Positions 44,327-52,777 of a stretch of DNA of 64,000 bases are shown here, piece after piece; within the stretch, counting starts at the first letter, position 1, and the number at the start of each line of letters is the position of its first letter. Below the pieces are notes generated by a model that was not told the DNA's origin, ran no database searches, and saw only the letters and a list, made by a program, of their open reading frames with translations. Origin of the DNA: Desulfobacter sp. (GTDB lineage: Bacteria > Desulfobacterota > Desulfobacteria > Desulfobacterales > Desulfobacteraceae). The translations under genes were made by a program, and so were the position numbers. Where the stretch lies: the NCBI GenBank assembly GCA_028768545.1, contig CP054838.1:4523001-4587000 (forward strand). Direction: 5' to 3'.

Positions 44327-45639
44327 CAGTAGTGTCCGGTTAGGTTGTTGCATATAAAAAGCATCTAAAATCATTAAAAAAACAGTCTGTTTTGTGTTGA
44401 CAAATGTGCGTAAAAATTTTTGTGCGCCTTGAAAATTTAACTCAAGGAGCTCAAATGACGCACATCTCAGTCCCTAAAAAACAACTACGGTCCCTGAACT
44501 TTGACAATTTCAGGTGCCCTCTGATAAAGTCACTTTCAAAAGCACCGGAATTACAATCTCGAGGAGACCGCCCTTTAAAAATGACATTCGAAGACCAGAT
44601 AAATGCTTTGGTTTATTTCCATCTTCAGGAGCACAAGTCTGCCCGACATTTAATTCAGGATCTCAAGGAGAATGTTTTTGCTAAAGAAAATATTGCGCCA
44701 GACGGTGGTATCAGCCGTAGTAGTTTCTGTGAAGCCATCAATCACAGGGGACTCGAACAACTGCAATTTATCTTTGAGGATCTTTATAAACAGGCTCTTG
44801 AGTGTCATCCGGGTGAACACGCCGAGTTAGGAGAGTTGGTTTCCATTGACGGTAGTCTCATAAATGCAGTCCTTTCAATGCACTGGGCGAACTACAGAAA
44901 AGGAAGTAAAAAAGCCAAAGTACATTGCGGATTTGACATTAATCACGGAATCCCAAACAAAATCTTTTTGACTGAAGGCAACGGCGCTGAACGCACTTTT
45001 GTTCCCAAAATACTTTCCAAGGGGCAAACAGGTGTTATGGATCGTGGATATCAATCCCATAAAGAATTTGACCTGCTTCAGGAGCAAGGCAAACATTTTG
45101 TCTGCCGTATAAAAACCAGGACAACAAGAACAATTATTGATAACCACGAGACCCCTTCCGACAGCTACATTTTTTATGATGCACTGGTTAAACTTGGTAC
45201 TCCGAATCAAAACCAGACGAAAAGGCCTGTTCGGGTTGTTGGCTATAAAATTGCTGGCGTCAAATACTATGTGGCAACTGACAGTTGCATGATTTAACAG
45301 CGGAACAAATAGCAACAATTTATAAACTCCGGTGGACCATTGAGGATTTTTTCAAATGGTGGAAAGAACATCTGAAGGTATATCATCTCATTGCCCGCAG
45401 TGAATACGGCCTTATGGTTCAGATTCTTGGCGGCCTTATCACTTACCTGTTACTGGCAATCCATTACCAAAAACAGTTTAATGAAAAGGTCACGATCAAA
45501 AGAGTTCGGCAGCTGCGAACCGCCATTCTAAATGACCTGTTTGGCTGCGAGGAGCAGGGCTCTCATAGTTCAAACAGGGACAATATTGTCAAAGATCAAA
45601 AAATTATTGAGCAAGCAAAAACCTAACCGGACATCACTG
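44327..45639 (+). mobile_element. IS4-family element, copy 2
   Basis: 1313 bp with the same ends as copy 1 and the perfect 9-bp duplication ATATCCACT (44318-44326, 45640-45648). It lies between the TetR gene and icmF, so it may now separate icmF from its original promoter region. Confidence 0.94.
44455..45626 (+). pseudogene. IS4-family transposase, copy 2, frameshifted
   Basis: Compared with copy 1 it has two extra bases at about 45286-45290 (GACAGTTGCATG versus GACAGGCATG), which end the first frame at 45297. The YREK part (YKLRWTIEDFFKWWK) falls in the second frame (45285-45626). The protein is otherwise nearly identical, so this copy depends on another for transposase. Confidence 0.93.
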
Positions 45640-45751
45640 ATATCCACTATTTAGTGGCATATATCCTTGAAAAAATAAATACAAATTTTATTTTTATTGA
45701 TTTTTTTTCAAAAGAAAAAAAGAGGAGCCGCTTTTGATTTTGAGAAGAGCC

Positions 45752-46396
45752 TTAGTACAAAAGGCCGAGGATGAAATCGGTCTGAATTGAAATATACTGG
45801 TCCAGGGTAAAATTCTTTTTCATATGCCAGCGTCTAAAGGCCCACATCTGGCCGATGACCGAAATATTGTGGCCCACCAGGTTGATGATCTTTTCATCCA
45901 GTACGGGGAAATTATGTTTTCCTGACATGGTTGCCAGGGTCTGGATAAAAATATCCGTGATATTGAGTTCATTGACCAGAACCCGTTCCTTCCATTTATC
46001 CGGCAGAAACTGGGTGACCTGGTACATGAGCAGGATATGATCGGCCATTTTATCACAGACGATAAAATACTGGCAAATCACCTGGGCCAATTGTTCTTTT
46101 TCCTTTGAACTTGCGGACAATGCCGCCTCTACCGCATCTTTCACCTCTTCATGGATGGCCTTGCAGACCAGATAGAGCAGGTCTTCTTTAGAACTGACAT
46201 ATTCATACAAGGAACCAATGGAAAAGCCGACGGCTTTGGCAATCATCCGGGTGGTGGTTTTATGGTAGCCATGCTCAATGAACAGCTTTACCGTTGAATC
46301 CACAATATGCCGCCGCCGTTCCCGGACAAGCTCAGGATTTTTGATCTGGGTGGGAACTTCAGCCTCGCTATTCACAATCATTTTTTTGGGTGCCAA
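45752..46396 (-). CDS. TetR/AcrR-family transcriptional regulator
   Basis: 214 residues. The HTH (residues about 25-75, VKLFIEHGYHKTTTRMIAKAVGFSIGSLYEY) is typical TetR; the C-terminal part is an all-helical ligand domain of the type seen in fatty-acid and acyl-CoA regulators. The TTG start at 46396 has AAGGAG 6 bases upstream; an ATG five codons later is the alternative. A palindrome at 46433-46442 lies just upstream. Its position before the icmF-thiolase-hbd cluster on the same strand suggests it represses that pathway. Confidence 0.9.
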   Translation of the reverse strand: MAPKKMIVNSEAEVPTQIKNPELVRERRRHIVDSTVKLFIEHGYHKTTTRMIAKAVGFSIGSLYEYVSSKEDLLYLVCKAIHEEVKDAVEAALSASSKEKEQLAQVICQYFIVCDKMADHILLMYQVTQFLPDKWKERVLVNELNITDIFIQTLATMSGKHNFPVLDEKIINLVGHNISVIGQMWAFRRWHMKKNFTLDQYISIQTDFILGLLY

Positions 46397-46432
46397 GGGT
46401 AACTCCTTAATTGTTTGGCAAATTATCTCGAA

Positions 46433-46442
46433 CGAGCGCTCG
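46433..46442. promoter_or_regulatory. Candidate TetR operator
   Basis: CGAGCGCTCG is a perfect 10-bp palindrome in the context GAACGAGCGCTCGATC, very like operators of FadR/PsrA-type TetR regulators. It lies 37 bases before the TTG start of the regulator gene, consistent with autoregulation. Confidence 0.6.
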
Positions 46443-46594
46443 ATCTTTTATTTTTTGACATGGTTATGCCCGATTGTCAAGGAATTATCCGGCCCAGCGG
46501 TGTTCTCCCTGGTGGACAAGGCTCAAGATTAGTGATAAATTTATTTTCATACCCAGCATTAAAAAAATCAACCCCCATAATTGGGACGAATTTT

Positions 46595-46855
46595 ATGAAG
46601 ACCATGGCTTCCTGGATCAGGAAATTGAACTGGAATTTTCTTATTTTTTTATGCATCATTCCGGGCTTGACCCCCTTTACGCCGCCCCATTTATTTGAAA
46701 AGCTGGACCTTGTTTTCCAGGGCCGGCTGATACGGCCAATCGATTGGTTTGACCTTATTTTCCACGGCCTGCCCTGGTGTCTGGCCTTTGTCAAAATCTG
46801 TCTTCAGGCCCAAAAAAAATTCTCCAACCGCATCAAAAATTCGCCGGGTCCATAA
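46595..46855 (+). CDS. Small membrane protein (conserved type)
   Basis: About 86 residues from ATG 46595 (GGGACGA upstream; a second ATG is three codons on). The hydrophobic NFLIFLCIIPGLTPFTPP and the segment PIDWFDLIFHGLPWCLAFVK give two membrane helices separated by a short loop. The order (hydrophobic helix, PFTP..HL, GRLIRPIDWFDLxFH) matches a small conserved protein of deltaproteobacteria often found beside RND genes. No RND gene is in this window. Function unknown. Confidence 0.65.
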   Translation: MKTMASWIRKLNWNFLIFLCIIPGLTPFTPPHLFEKLDLVFQGRLIRPIDWFDLIFHGLPWCLAFVKICLQAQKKFSNRIKNSPGP

Positions 46856-46905
46856 GTCCTGGAAGCCCCTTTTTTTTGCAAGGCATACCCCCTTGGGCCT
46901 TGGGT

Positions 46906-47343
46906 TTAATTTTCCTTAAAATCCATTGTTTTCCCAAGGTTTTTAACAATCGCATGCAAATCATCCGGCGGAGAAATAATCTTCCGGGTATCCAGATCCA
47001 GCCAGCAGGATTTGGATTCAACCAGGGCTGCCAGGGTGCCGTCCATTTGGCAGATCTCGTTGACAATGCTGAACCTGGACCCTTCCAGGTTAATCTCTTG
47101 CAGCAAAAAACGGACATAAAAAGGCTCGTACATGAACAACTCTTTAAAATACCGGATGGTGTCGCTGAACACCACAGGGCCGATACGCAGTTTGGCAAAG
47201 GTGGCCATGGGAAAGCCCTTGGATTTAAAAAAAAGCATCCGGCAGTCTGCTGCATAATCCAGAAAAGCAGTATTTTTCATATGTCCATTAAAATCCATAT
47301 CTGCCCACCGGGCATAAAACTTGGCCTCAAACACCTCTGACAT
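46906..47343 (-). CDS. Acyl-CoA thioesterase (4HBT hotdog fold)
   Basis: 145 residues from ATG 47343, supported by AAAAGGAGA upstream. RWADMDFNGHMKNTAFLDYA (residues about 12-31) is the conserved hotdog segment with the Asp and the HM(K/R)N pair. Single domain, 4-hydroxybenzoyl-CoA thioesterase class. It may hydrolyse acyl-CoA to keep CoA free, fitting the fatty-acid genes of the window; the substrate is unknown. It ends a minus-strand group with the TauE permease and GntR regulator. Confidence 0.88.
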   Translation of the reverse strand: MSEVFEAKFYARWADMDFNGHMKNTAFLDYAADCRMLFFKSKGFPMATFAKLRIGPVVFSDTIRYFKELFMYEPFYVRFLLQEINLEGSRFSIVNEICQMDGTLAALVESKSCWLDLDTRKIISPPDDLHAIVKNLGKTMDFKEN

Positions 47344-47388
47344 ATTTTCTCCTTTTCCCCAAAATAAACCCTGATACGGGTGAATCAT

Positions 47389-48186
47389 TTAAAAAAGGAT
47401 GGAACCCAGCATTTTGGCTCCCACCACATAAAGCAGTATTGCAAATATCCGCTTTAACTTGTCAATGGGCAGGCTGTGGGCCAGACGGACCCCAATGGGG
47501 GCGGTCAATACACTGGCCGCCACGATCCCTGCCAGGGCCTTGAGATTGACAAACCCCAGGCAAAAAGGGGGAAGCCCGTGCACATTCAGCCCGTTGACCA
47601 CATACCCGATGGTGCCTGCAACGGCAATGGGCAGCCCAATGGCAGCTGATGTGCCAATAGCCTTGTGGATTTTCGTATTGCACCAGACCAGAAAAGGCAC
47701 TGACAAGGTGCCGCCCCCAATGCCCACAAGGCTGGAAAACACCCCGATAATATTTCCGGCAAAGAAAATTCCAAAGGTTCCGGGAATTTCACGGTTGGGT
47801 TTTGGCTTGATGCCCATGAGCATCTGGGTGGCCACGTATATCAGGAATACCCCGAAAAACCCTTTGAGAAAGTTGGTGGAAAGCATGGAAGCAATCCAGC
47901 TGCCCCCAAAGGTTCCCACCAGAATGCCCGGTGTAATTTTAGCCAGGACATTCCAGGCCACAGCCCCCCTCTTATGGTGGGAACGCATGCTTGACACCGA
48001 GGTAAACAAAATACTGGCCAAAGAGGTGCCCAGCGCCATGTGAAGAAGCAGCCCGTGGTCAATGCCCTGGGCCGTAAAAATAAAGGTCAGCATGGGAACA
48101 ATCACCAGCCCTCCGCCAATTCCTAAAAATCCTGCCAATACACCGGCAATGCCCCCTACCCCCAGATACAACAAAATATATGTCAT
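47389..48186 (-). CDS. TauE/SafE-family permease
   Basis: A 265-residue membrane protein of about eight helices in two repeats; both contain the GxGGGxLxVPxL-type motif (GFLGIGGGLVIVPML at about 20-34, LVGIGGGTLSVPFLV at about 160-174). The family exports sulfite, sulfoacetate or other organosulfonates. Its ATG overlaps the GntR stop codon by 4 bases (ATGA), so it is the regulator's direct partner. In a sulfate reducer, a sulfur oxyanion or sulfonate is a plausible substrate. Confidence 0.9.
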   Translation of the reverse strand: MTYILLYLGVGGIAGVLAGFLGIGGGLVIVPMLTFIFTAQGIDHGLLLHMALGTSLASILFTSVSSMRSHHKRGAVAWNVLAKITPGILVGTFGGSWIASMLSTNFLKGFFGVFLIYVATQMLMGIKPKPNREIPGTFGIFFAGNIIGVFSSLVGIGGGTLSVPFLVWCNTKIHKAIGTSAAIGLPIAVAGTIGYVVNGLNVHGLPPFCLGFVNLKALAGIVAASVLTAPIGVRLAHSLPIDKLKRIFAILLYVVGAKMLGSILF

Positions 48187-48857
48187 TTGGATTCCTCTAT
48201 CATTCGCGTTAAAATATCTTCTACTCCGTCCATGTGCTCGCTCATGGCCTGGTAGGCCCCTTGGCCATCCCGCGCTTTCAAGCAGGCCAGTATTTTTACG
48301 TGAGAATCCACTGAATGGCCTGCACGCTCAGCTGACTGCATCTTCCGGCTCTCTTCAAGGATGGCGGTCAGGGCGGTGAATACGGACCAGAGAACTGAGT
48401 TATTTGTGGATTTAACCAAAATTTCATGGAATTTTTTGTCGTACTCGGTGGTATCCTGCCCCGATGCCAGGGCGGCTTTTTGCAGGGAAAGCATCTTTTC
48501 CATCTTTTCAAGGGCCCGGGAGCTTATGACCTTGGCCGCTTTCCGGGCAACACCAGGTTCCAGGATCTTTCTGACTTCAAAAATCTGGGCCAGCCTCTTT
48601 TTTTGATTTTCAAGATCTGTTTTCAGCCGGGCGGCAACAAGATCGCCGGCATTGGCAGCCACATAGGATCCAGATCCCCTGCGGCAGGAGAGTATCTTTT
48701 TTTCAGCCAGGCCCCGGATGGCCTCGCGGATGGTATTTCTTGAAACCTTAAATTCAGCAGCCAGGGCCCTTTCAGACGGCAGGCGGCCTCCTGGCATCAG
48801 TTTTTTTTTTCGGACCATTTCCACAATCTTTAATTCAACAAAATGGCTTTTGCCCAT
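48183..48857 (-). CDS. GntR-family regulator, FadR subfamily (FCD domain)
   Basis: 224 residues: a winged helix (about 5-70, GGRLPSERALAAEFKVSRNTIREAIRGLAEKKIL) and an all-helical FCD domain (about 85-215) with the metal-binding pattern Asp (YDKKFHEIL) and His residues. The operator at 48880-48894 lies directly upstream. It is probably autoregulated and controls the overlapping TauE permease gene. The ligand is likely an organic acid, as in most FCD proteins. Confidence 0.93.
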   Translation of the reverse strand: MGKSHFVELKIVEMVRKKKLMPGGRLPSERALAAEFKVSRNTIREAIRGLAEKKILSCRRGSGSYVAANAGDLVAARLKTDLENQKKRLAQIFEVRKILEPGVARKAAKVISSRALEKMEKMLSLQKAALASGQDTTEYDKKFHEILVKSTNNSVLWSVFTALTAILEESRKMQSAERAGHSVDSHVKILACLKARDGQGAYQAMSEHMDGVEDILTRMIEESK

Positions 48858-48879
48858 TTGTCACCCTTGAATCAATAAA

Positions 48880-48894
48880 ATTGGTCCAACCAAT
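48880..48894. promoter_or_regulatory. Candidate FadR-type operator
   Basis: ATTGGTCCAACCAAT is a perfect 6-3-6 palindrome with the core TGGT-N3-ACCA, the shape bound by FadR-subfamily GntR proteins. It is 22 bases upstream of the regulator start. Confidence 0.7.
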
Positions 48895-48962
48895 ATCCGA
48901 CTCTGAATTAAAAATCAAGATAAAAACAGATTTTTAAGGAAAATTGCCGGGCAGGAATCCTG

Positions 48963-49180
48963 GGGTTCAGCCCTGAGTGAGTTGGCGCCCCTGATCCACC
49001 ATACAGCACCATCTTCTGCGTTGCCTTCGCTTGCCCCTCCCTGAGGAGTATGGCTTAGACACCTCACTCGTCGCTCGTTTGGCGCCGCAATATGGTACCG
49101 CCTGATGGCCAAGAAAGCACGGAGTATCCCCATATTTAACCAAATATAAAATTAGGCGGTGGATTTGGGGCGCTGAACCC
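48963..49180. repeat. Non-coding unit with long-range inverted arms
   Basis: Arms GGGTTCAG...GCGCCCC..ATCCACC (48963-49000, with 14 extra bases) and their inverse (49158-49180) enclose about 160 bases. Inside, GAGGAGTATGG and GGAGTATCCCC partly echo each other. No gene fits. It looks like a small non-autonomous mobile unit or complex intergenic repeat. The rest of the gap to 49534 holds an 11-C/8-A homopolymer (about 49282-49300) and nothing recognisable. Confidence 0.45.
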
Positions 49181-49534
49181 TGTTTTAATTTTTGCAAGGC
49201 TGGGGGTCCCCCTGACAGGACAGAATAATCCGTTCATAAAAAAACGGCCTTAAGAAACCAAGAGACATCGCCCTTTTCCTGCCCCCCCCCCCAAAAAAAA
49301 GGGAGATGGATGAATAAACCACCTGGATTAACCTGGTGTTATAAAACTAATGACAGCTTTAGGGCAGGCCTTAGGCTCCCGGTCAAAAGGAAACGGCCCA
49401 TATGTCTTCTCTTTTTAATCACCTTGGTCGTTGGGTAGCTGGCACATATGTCGAATATGCTCCCAGCCCCCCGGCTTGAATACGATTAAAAATCCTAGGC
49501 CATATTTTGGAAAATTTTAATTCGACCGTGAGCC

Positions 49535-49957
49535 TTATTTAGCAATGAATACCGGGCAGTCGGATTTATGAAGGACCTGGTGGGCCACAGAGCCTAAAAA
49601 CAATCCTTCAAAATCCGAAACCCCCCTGGAGCCCATGACCACCAGGTCAATTTTTTCAATCCGAACCACATCGGCAATGGTTGATCCGGGCAACCCTTCC
49701 AGAATCCTAACCTCATAATCCACCCCGGCCGACTCAAGAATCTCTTCAAAGGGTTTTATCAAAGTTTCAGACGCCCTCATGATTTCATCTATGGCCTGCT
49801 GGAAATAGGGTTCAGACAGAACCACGGGAAATCGGTTATGGCAGTGTAGGAGTATGATTTTGGAATCAAACTGCCTTGCCAGTTCAATGGCATATTGGGT
49901 GGAATTTTTGGAATGATCAGACCCGTCAACCGGGTTTAAGATTTTTTCAAACTTCAT
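49535..49957 (-). CDS. Universal stress protein (UspA family)
   Basis: 140 residues from the second of two adjacent ATGs (AAGGAGG four bases before). KILNPVDGSDHS at the N-terminus and the ATP-loop GSRGVSDFEGLFLGSVAHQVLH (Gly-2x-Gly-9x-Gly-Ser) at about residues 108-129 indicate the ATP-binding class. Single domain, cytoplasmic. Such proteins respond to starvation or oxidative stress. Monocistronic. Confidence 0.92.
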   Translation of the reverse strand: MKFEKILNPVDGSDHSKNSTQYAIELARQFDSKIILLHCHNRFPVVLSEPYFQQAIDEIMRASETLIKPFEEILESAGVDYEVRILEGLPGSTIADVVRIEKIDLVVMGSRGVSDFEGLFLGSVAHQVLHKSDCPVFIAK

Positions 49958-50131
49958 CATGCCTCCTTCCAAGACCCGGGGCTTTAAAAGGCCGGATCTT
50001 ACGGTTAATGTATTGGCATCAAAGTAGAGCCAGATGAAAAAACCTGGATTCAGCATCCCCACGTTCTTTTATTATACTCTAGTTTTATTGTTTTTAAAAT
50101 TCAGGACTGTAAAATCTTCAGGTTTTTAAAA

Positions 50132-50166
50132 AAAGGCCGGAACGGTTTGCCACCGTTCCGGCCTTT
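50132..50166 (-). terminator. Rho-independent terminator of the YeiH-type operon
   Basis: A 15-bp perfect stem (AAAGGCCGGAACGGT, 50132-50146, with 50152-50166) and a 5-base loop; in minus-strand direction it is followed by a T-run (TTTTTTTAAAAA). It lies 22 bases beyond the last operon gene. Confidence 0.9.
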
Positions 50167-50187
50167 GTCACAAAAAGATTGCCTAAA

Positions 50188-50526
50188 TTATTCCATGGGA
50201 AGGGTTTTGAATCCGACAATCAGAATCAAAAAGCAAAGCATCATCCCGGAAATAAAGGGCATGGTAAACCCGTATCGTTCAGGGGCCTTCAGGGCAATGG
50301 AGCCGAGCAGCTCCCTTGGCCCGTCATACCCGGCATCTATTTCAGTATAAAAATAGGCGCCTGAATCAATATCCCGGGCTTCAATGGTATCCACAATGGT
50401 GTTGAATGTGGGGATATGTTTTTCACCGTATGGACCGATCACGGCGGCAAACACCCAGAGTGCACCCAGGGTAAGAACCAGAACCGCCCATGCTTTAGCC
50501 TTGGATTGTTTGGTTTTGGTGTCCAT
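50188..50526 (-). CDS. Small membrane protein downstream of the YeiH-type transporter
   Basis: 112 residues from ATG 50526 (AAAGGAT upstream). A membrane helix at about 12-33 (AWAVLVLTLGALWVFAAVIG) and a second near the C-terminus (about 88-107, FISGMMLCFLILIVGF) enclose a soluble, probably periplasmic stretch. No family recognised. It starts 29 bases after the transporter gene and shares its terminator, so it is likely an accessory subunit. Confidence 0.75.
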   Translation of the reverse strand: MDTKTKQSKAKAWAVLVLTLGALWVFAAVIGPYGEKHIPTFNTIVDTIEARDIDSGAYFYTEIDAGYDGPRELLGSIALKAPERYGFTMPFISGMMLCFLILIVGFKTLPME

Positions 50527-50555
50527 AAATAGTATCCTTTGTCTCAACGCTCGGA

Positions 50556-52310
50556 TTAAATGGTCGCGGTCAGGTCAGGGAATATCAGATAGAAAACGAT
50601 ATATGCCATAATCAGGGTGAGGCAGAGGTTTAACGACTGGCCAAACACATAGAGAATCAAGGGTTTACCGCCTGAAAAATGCTCTTTGAGTTCTTTAAAG
50701 TTGGTGGCAAGCCCTATGGATACAAAGGAGAGGACAAAGAACCACCCTCTGAACAAGTCGCTCATCCCCTTGATGGTTCCCTGGTCGATCATGGTGGAGC
50801 CTAACCCTGCAATTTCACTGTTGTAGCTGGAATAGAGAAAAGAAAAAATCACAGACGCCATGACAAACCCGATAACAAATTTGGGGAACCGGTACCAGAT
50901 TTCCATGAGCCCGACCTTTTGTCCGGTCTCTTCGGCCTCGACCTTGGTGGTAAAATAAATGGCCACAAAAAAGGCCATCACGCCGATGAGAACGTTTTGG
51001 ATCATCTTGATGGTGGCGGCCACGTTCAGGGCTTTTTCACCCAAGAAGGCACCGGCAGCGGCAACCGCACCTGTGGCATCAATGGTGCCGCCCATCCAGG
51101 CGCCGCCTAAAACCTCCATCTTGTCCGCAGGGAAAAACCCGTGGATAACGGCCGGCATCACGATCATCATGATGGAGGTAAAGATCAGGGAGAGGCCTAC
51201 GGCCAGGGTAAGTTCCTCTTTTTTGGCCTTACAGGCCGACGCCGTTGCAATGGCTGCCGAAACACCGCAGACTGACATGTCCGAACAGATGACGGCATTG
51301 AGACGCTTGGATCCCATCTTGACGATTTTCTGGCCGAACCAGTATGTGACCAGCCAGACAATGGGGGTGACCACCCAGGCCACAAAAATACCTGCCGTAC
51401 CAATGGTGATAATTTTTTCAAACAGAATCTTGGCACCCAGAAGCACCAGGCCGGTTTTAATATAAAACTCGGTCTAGATGGCCGGAAATACCCACTTGGG
51501 CGTGCCCACGGTGTTGGAAATCAGCATACCAAAGAAAATGGCCCAGGCAGCATACCCGATGCCGTAATGCTTCATGGTGGCCTGGGAACTGGCCATCCAT
51601 GCCAGTACGGCAACAAAAAAGATAAAGGAAAAGGCCTTGATAAACTGGGTAAAAGAGTGGCCCATGGCCTTCATGCCGATACCAAAGAAAAGAGCAAAGA
51701 AAATTCCCAGACCTAAAAGCTTAAAAATCTGATTATAGGGTTTGGCGCCCGAGACCTTTTTCTTGGCCTTGCCTTCAATGAATTTGACATTCCGCCAATC
51801 CTGAATAGCATCCTTGGCGGTCTCATTCAGGGCCTGGTCCTGGAAGCCGGCGGCTTCGGCAGCGGTTTCAGCAGCAAGAGCTGAGGCATATAGGCCTGAG
51901 GCCTTGGCCTTGGCCTGGCTGTATTTTTCCTGGGCCTTGGCTTTTTTAGCATCCGCCTTTTCCTTGGACATGAAAAAAGCATCCCCGGGGTTATTGGTCC
52001 AGGAGCGGGTCTTTTTGGTCACGGAACTCAGCCATTTACCCATACCAAGACTCTTGGCCTTGACCTTGGCATCGGAAAGTTCGTACCAGGCCAAGGTTTT
52101 AAACGCATCTGTTCTGTTGGCCGCCTCTGAATACTTGAGTTCTGCCTGTTCCAGCTTGGCCTTCATATCCCCTGAATGGGGAAAATAAACCAGCATCCCG
52201 GCAATAAGGATGGCAAACCCAAGCCAGATGGCCCACCAATCCTCTAACTTCCACATTTCAGACCACTCCCATTTTTTAACGTCTTCAACAACCTGTGAAT
52301 TGTCAGACAT
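50556..52310 (-). pseudogene. YeiH-type (putative sulfate exporter family) transporter with in-frame amber codon
   Basis: One frame of 585 codons with a single TAG at 51474-51476. The N-part (278 residues) has a membrane helix (about 28-48), an Ala/Lys-rich coiled-coil insertion (about 50-180) and further helices ending at TVGTPKWVFPAI. The C-part resumes TEFYIKTGLVLLGAKILFE with the conserved MSVCGVSAAIATA and GGAWMGGTIDATGAV segments of this family. Relatives read QTE(Y/F)YIKTG here, so TAG stands for Gln (CAG). Substrate unproven (sulfate/sulfite proposed for the family). Sigma-54 promoter upstream; regulator genes are divergent. Confidence 0.85.
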
Positions 52311-52375
52311 ATATTTTTCTCCTAAAACTAAAAATTAATAATTAAAACACACTTGCATATGGGTATTCCCAAGAT

Positions 52376-52391
52376 AGCAAAACCTATGCCA
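52376..52391 (-). promoter_or_regulatory. Sigma-54 promoter of the YeiH-type operon
   Basis: On the minus strand TGGCATAGGTTTTGCT, i.e. TGGCAT-N5-TTGCT, with GG and GC exactly 10 bases apart as required at -24/-12. The expected start lies at about 52363, some 50 bases before the transporter ATG. A CCCCTG-N14-CAGGGG dyad at 52451-52476 could be the enhancer of the divergent sigma-54 activator. Confidence 0.75.
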
Positions 52392-52777
52392 GAGGCCCCT
52401 GACAGGATAACCGGCTGATTTGAAAGAATTTTCGCACAAAGCCCCCACTCCCCCTGCCAACTCAAGTTTACAGGGGTGAAACATCAAAGAGGCAGCAGAC
52501 CGGCCTGGCTTGCATTTTTTCTGCAGATTTTCTATTTTATCCACCAACAACAGGAGACACCATGTTCAAAATCATAACCCTCAGGATGAAATTCATCATT
52601 GGACTGGTATTGTTTGCAACGGCCCTGGGCATCTGCATCAGTATCATCATGTATTTTCATTACAACTCCATTATGGAGTCGGAAATCAGCCAGCGGTCCA
52701 GGATTATGTTAAAACGGTGCTTCGACCCCAGATGTTTGACACCCTTCCCCAGGGACGATTCATCATCCAGGCCATGT

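Noticed and set aside
47459..48043. 194-codon plus-strand frame
   Set aside because: Antisense to the TauE permease; no SD and composition of a shadow frame.
48915..49197. Short overlapping frames in the gap before the universal stress gene
   Set aside because: They coincide with the inverted-arm repeat, have no SD and look like translations of structured DNA.
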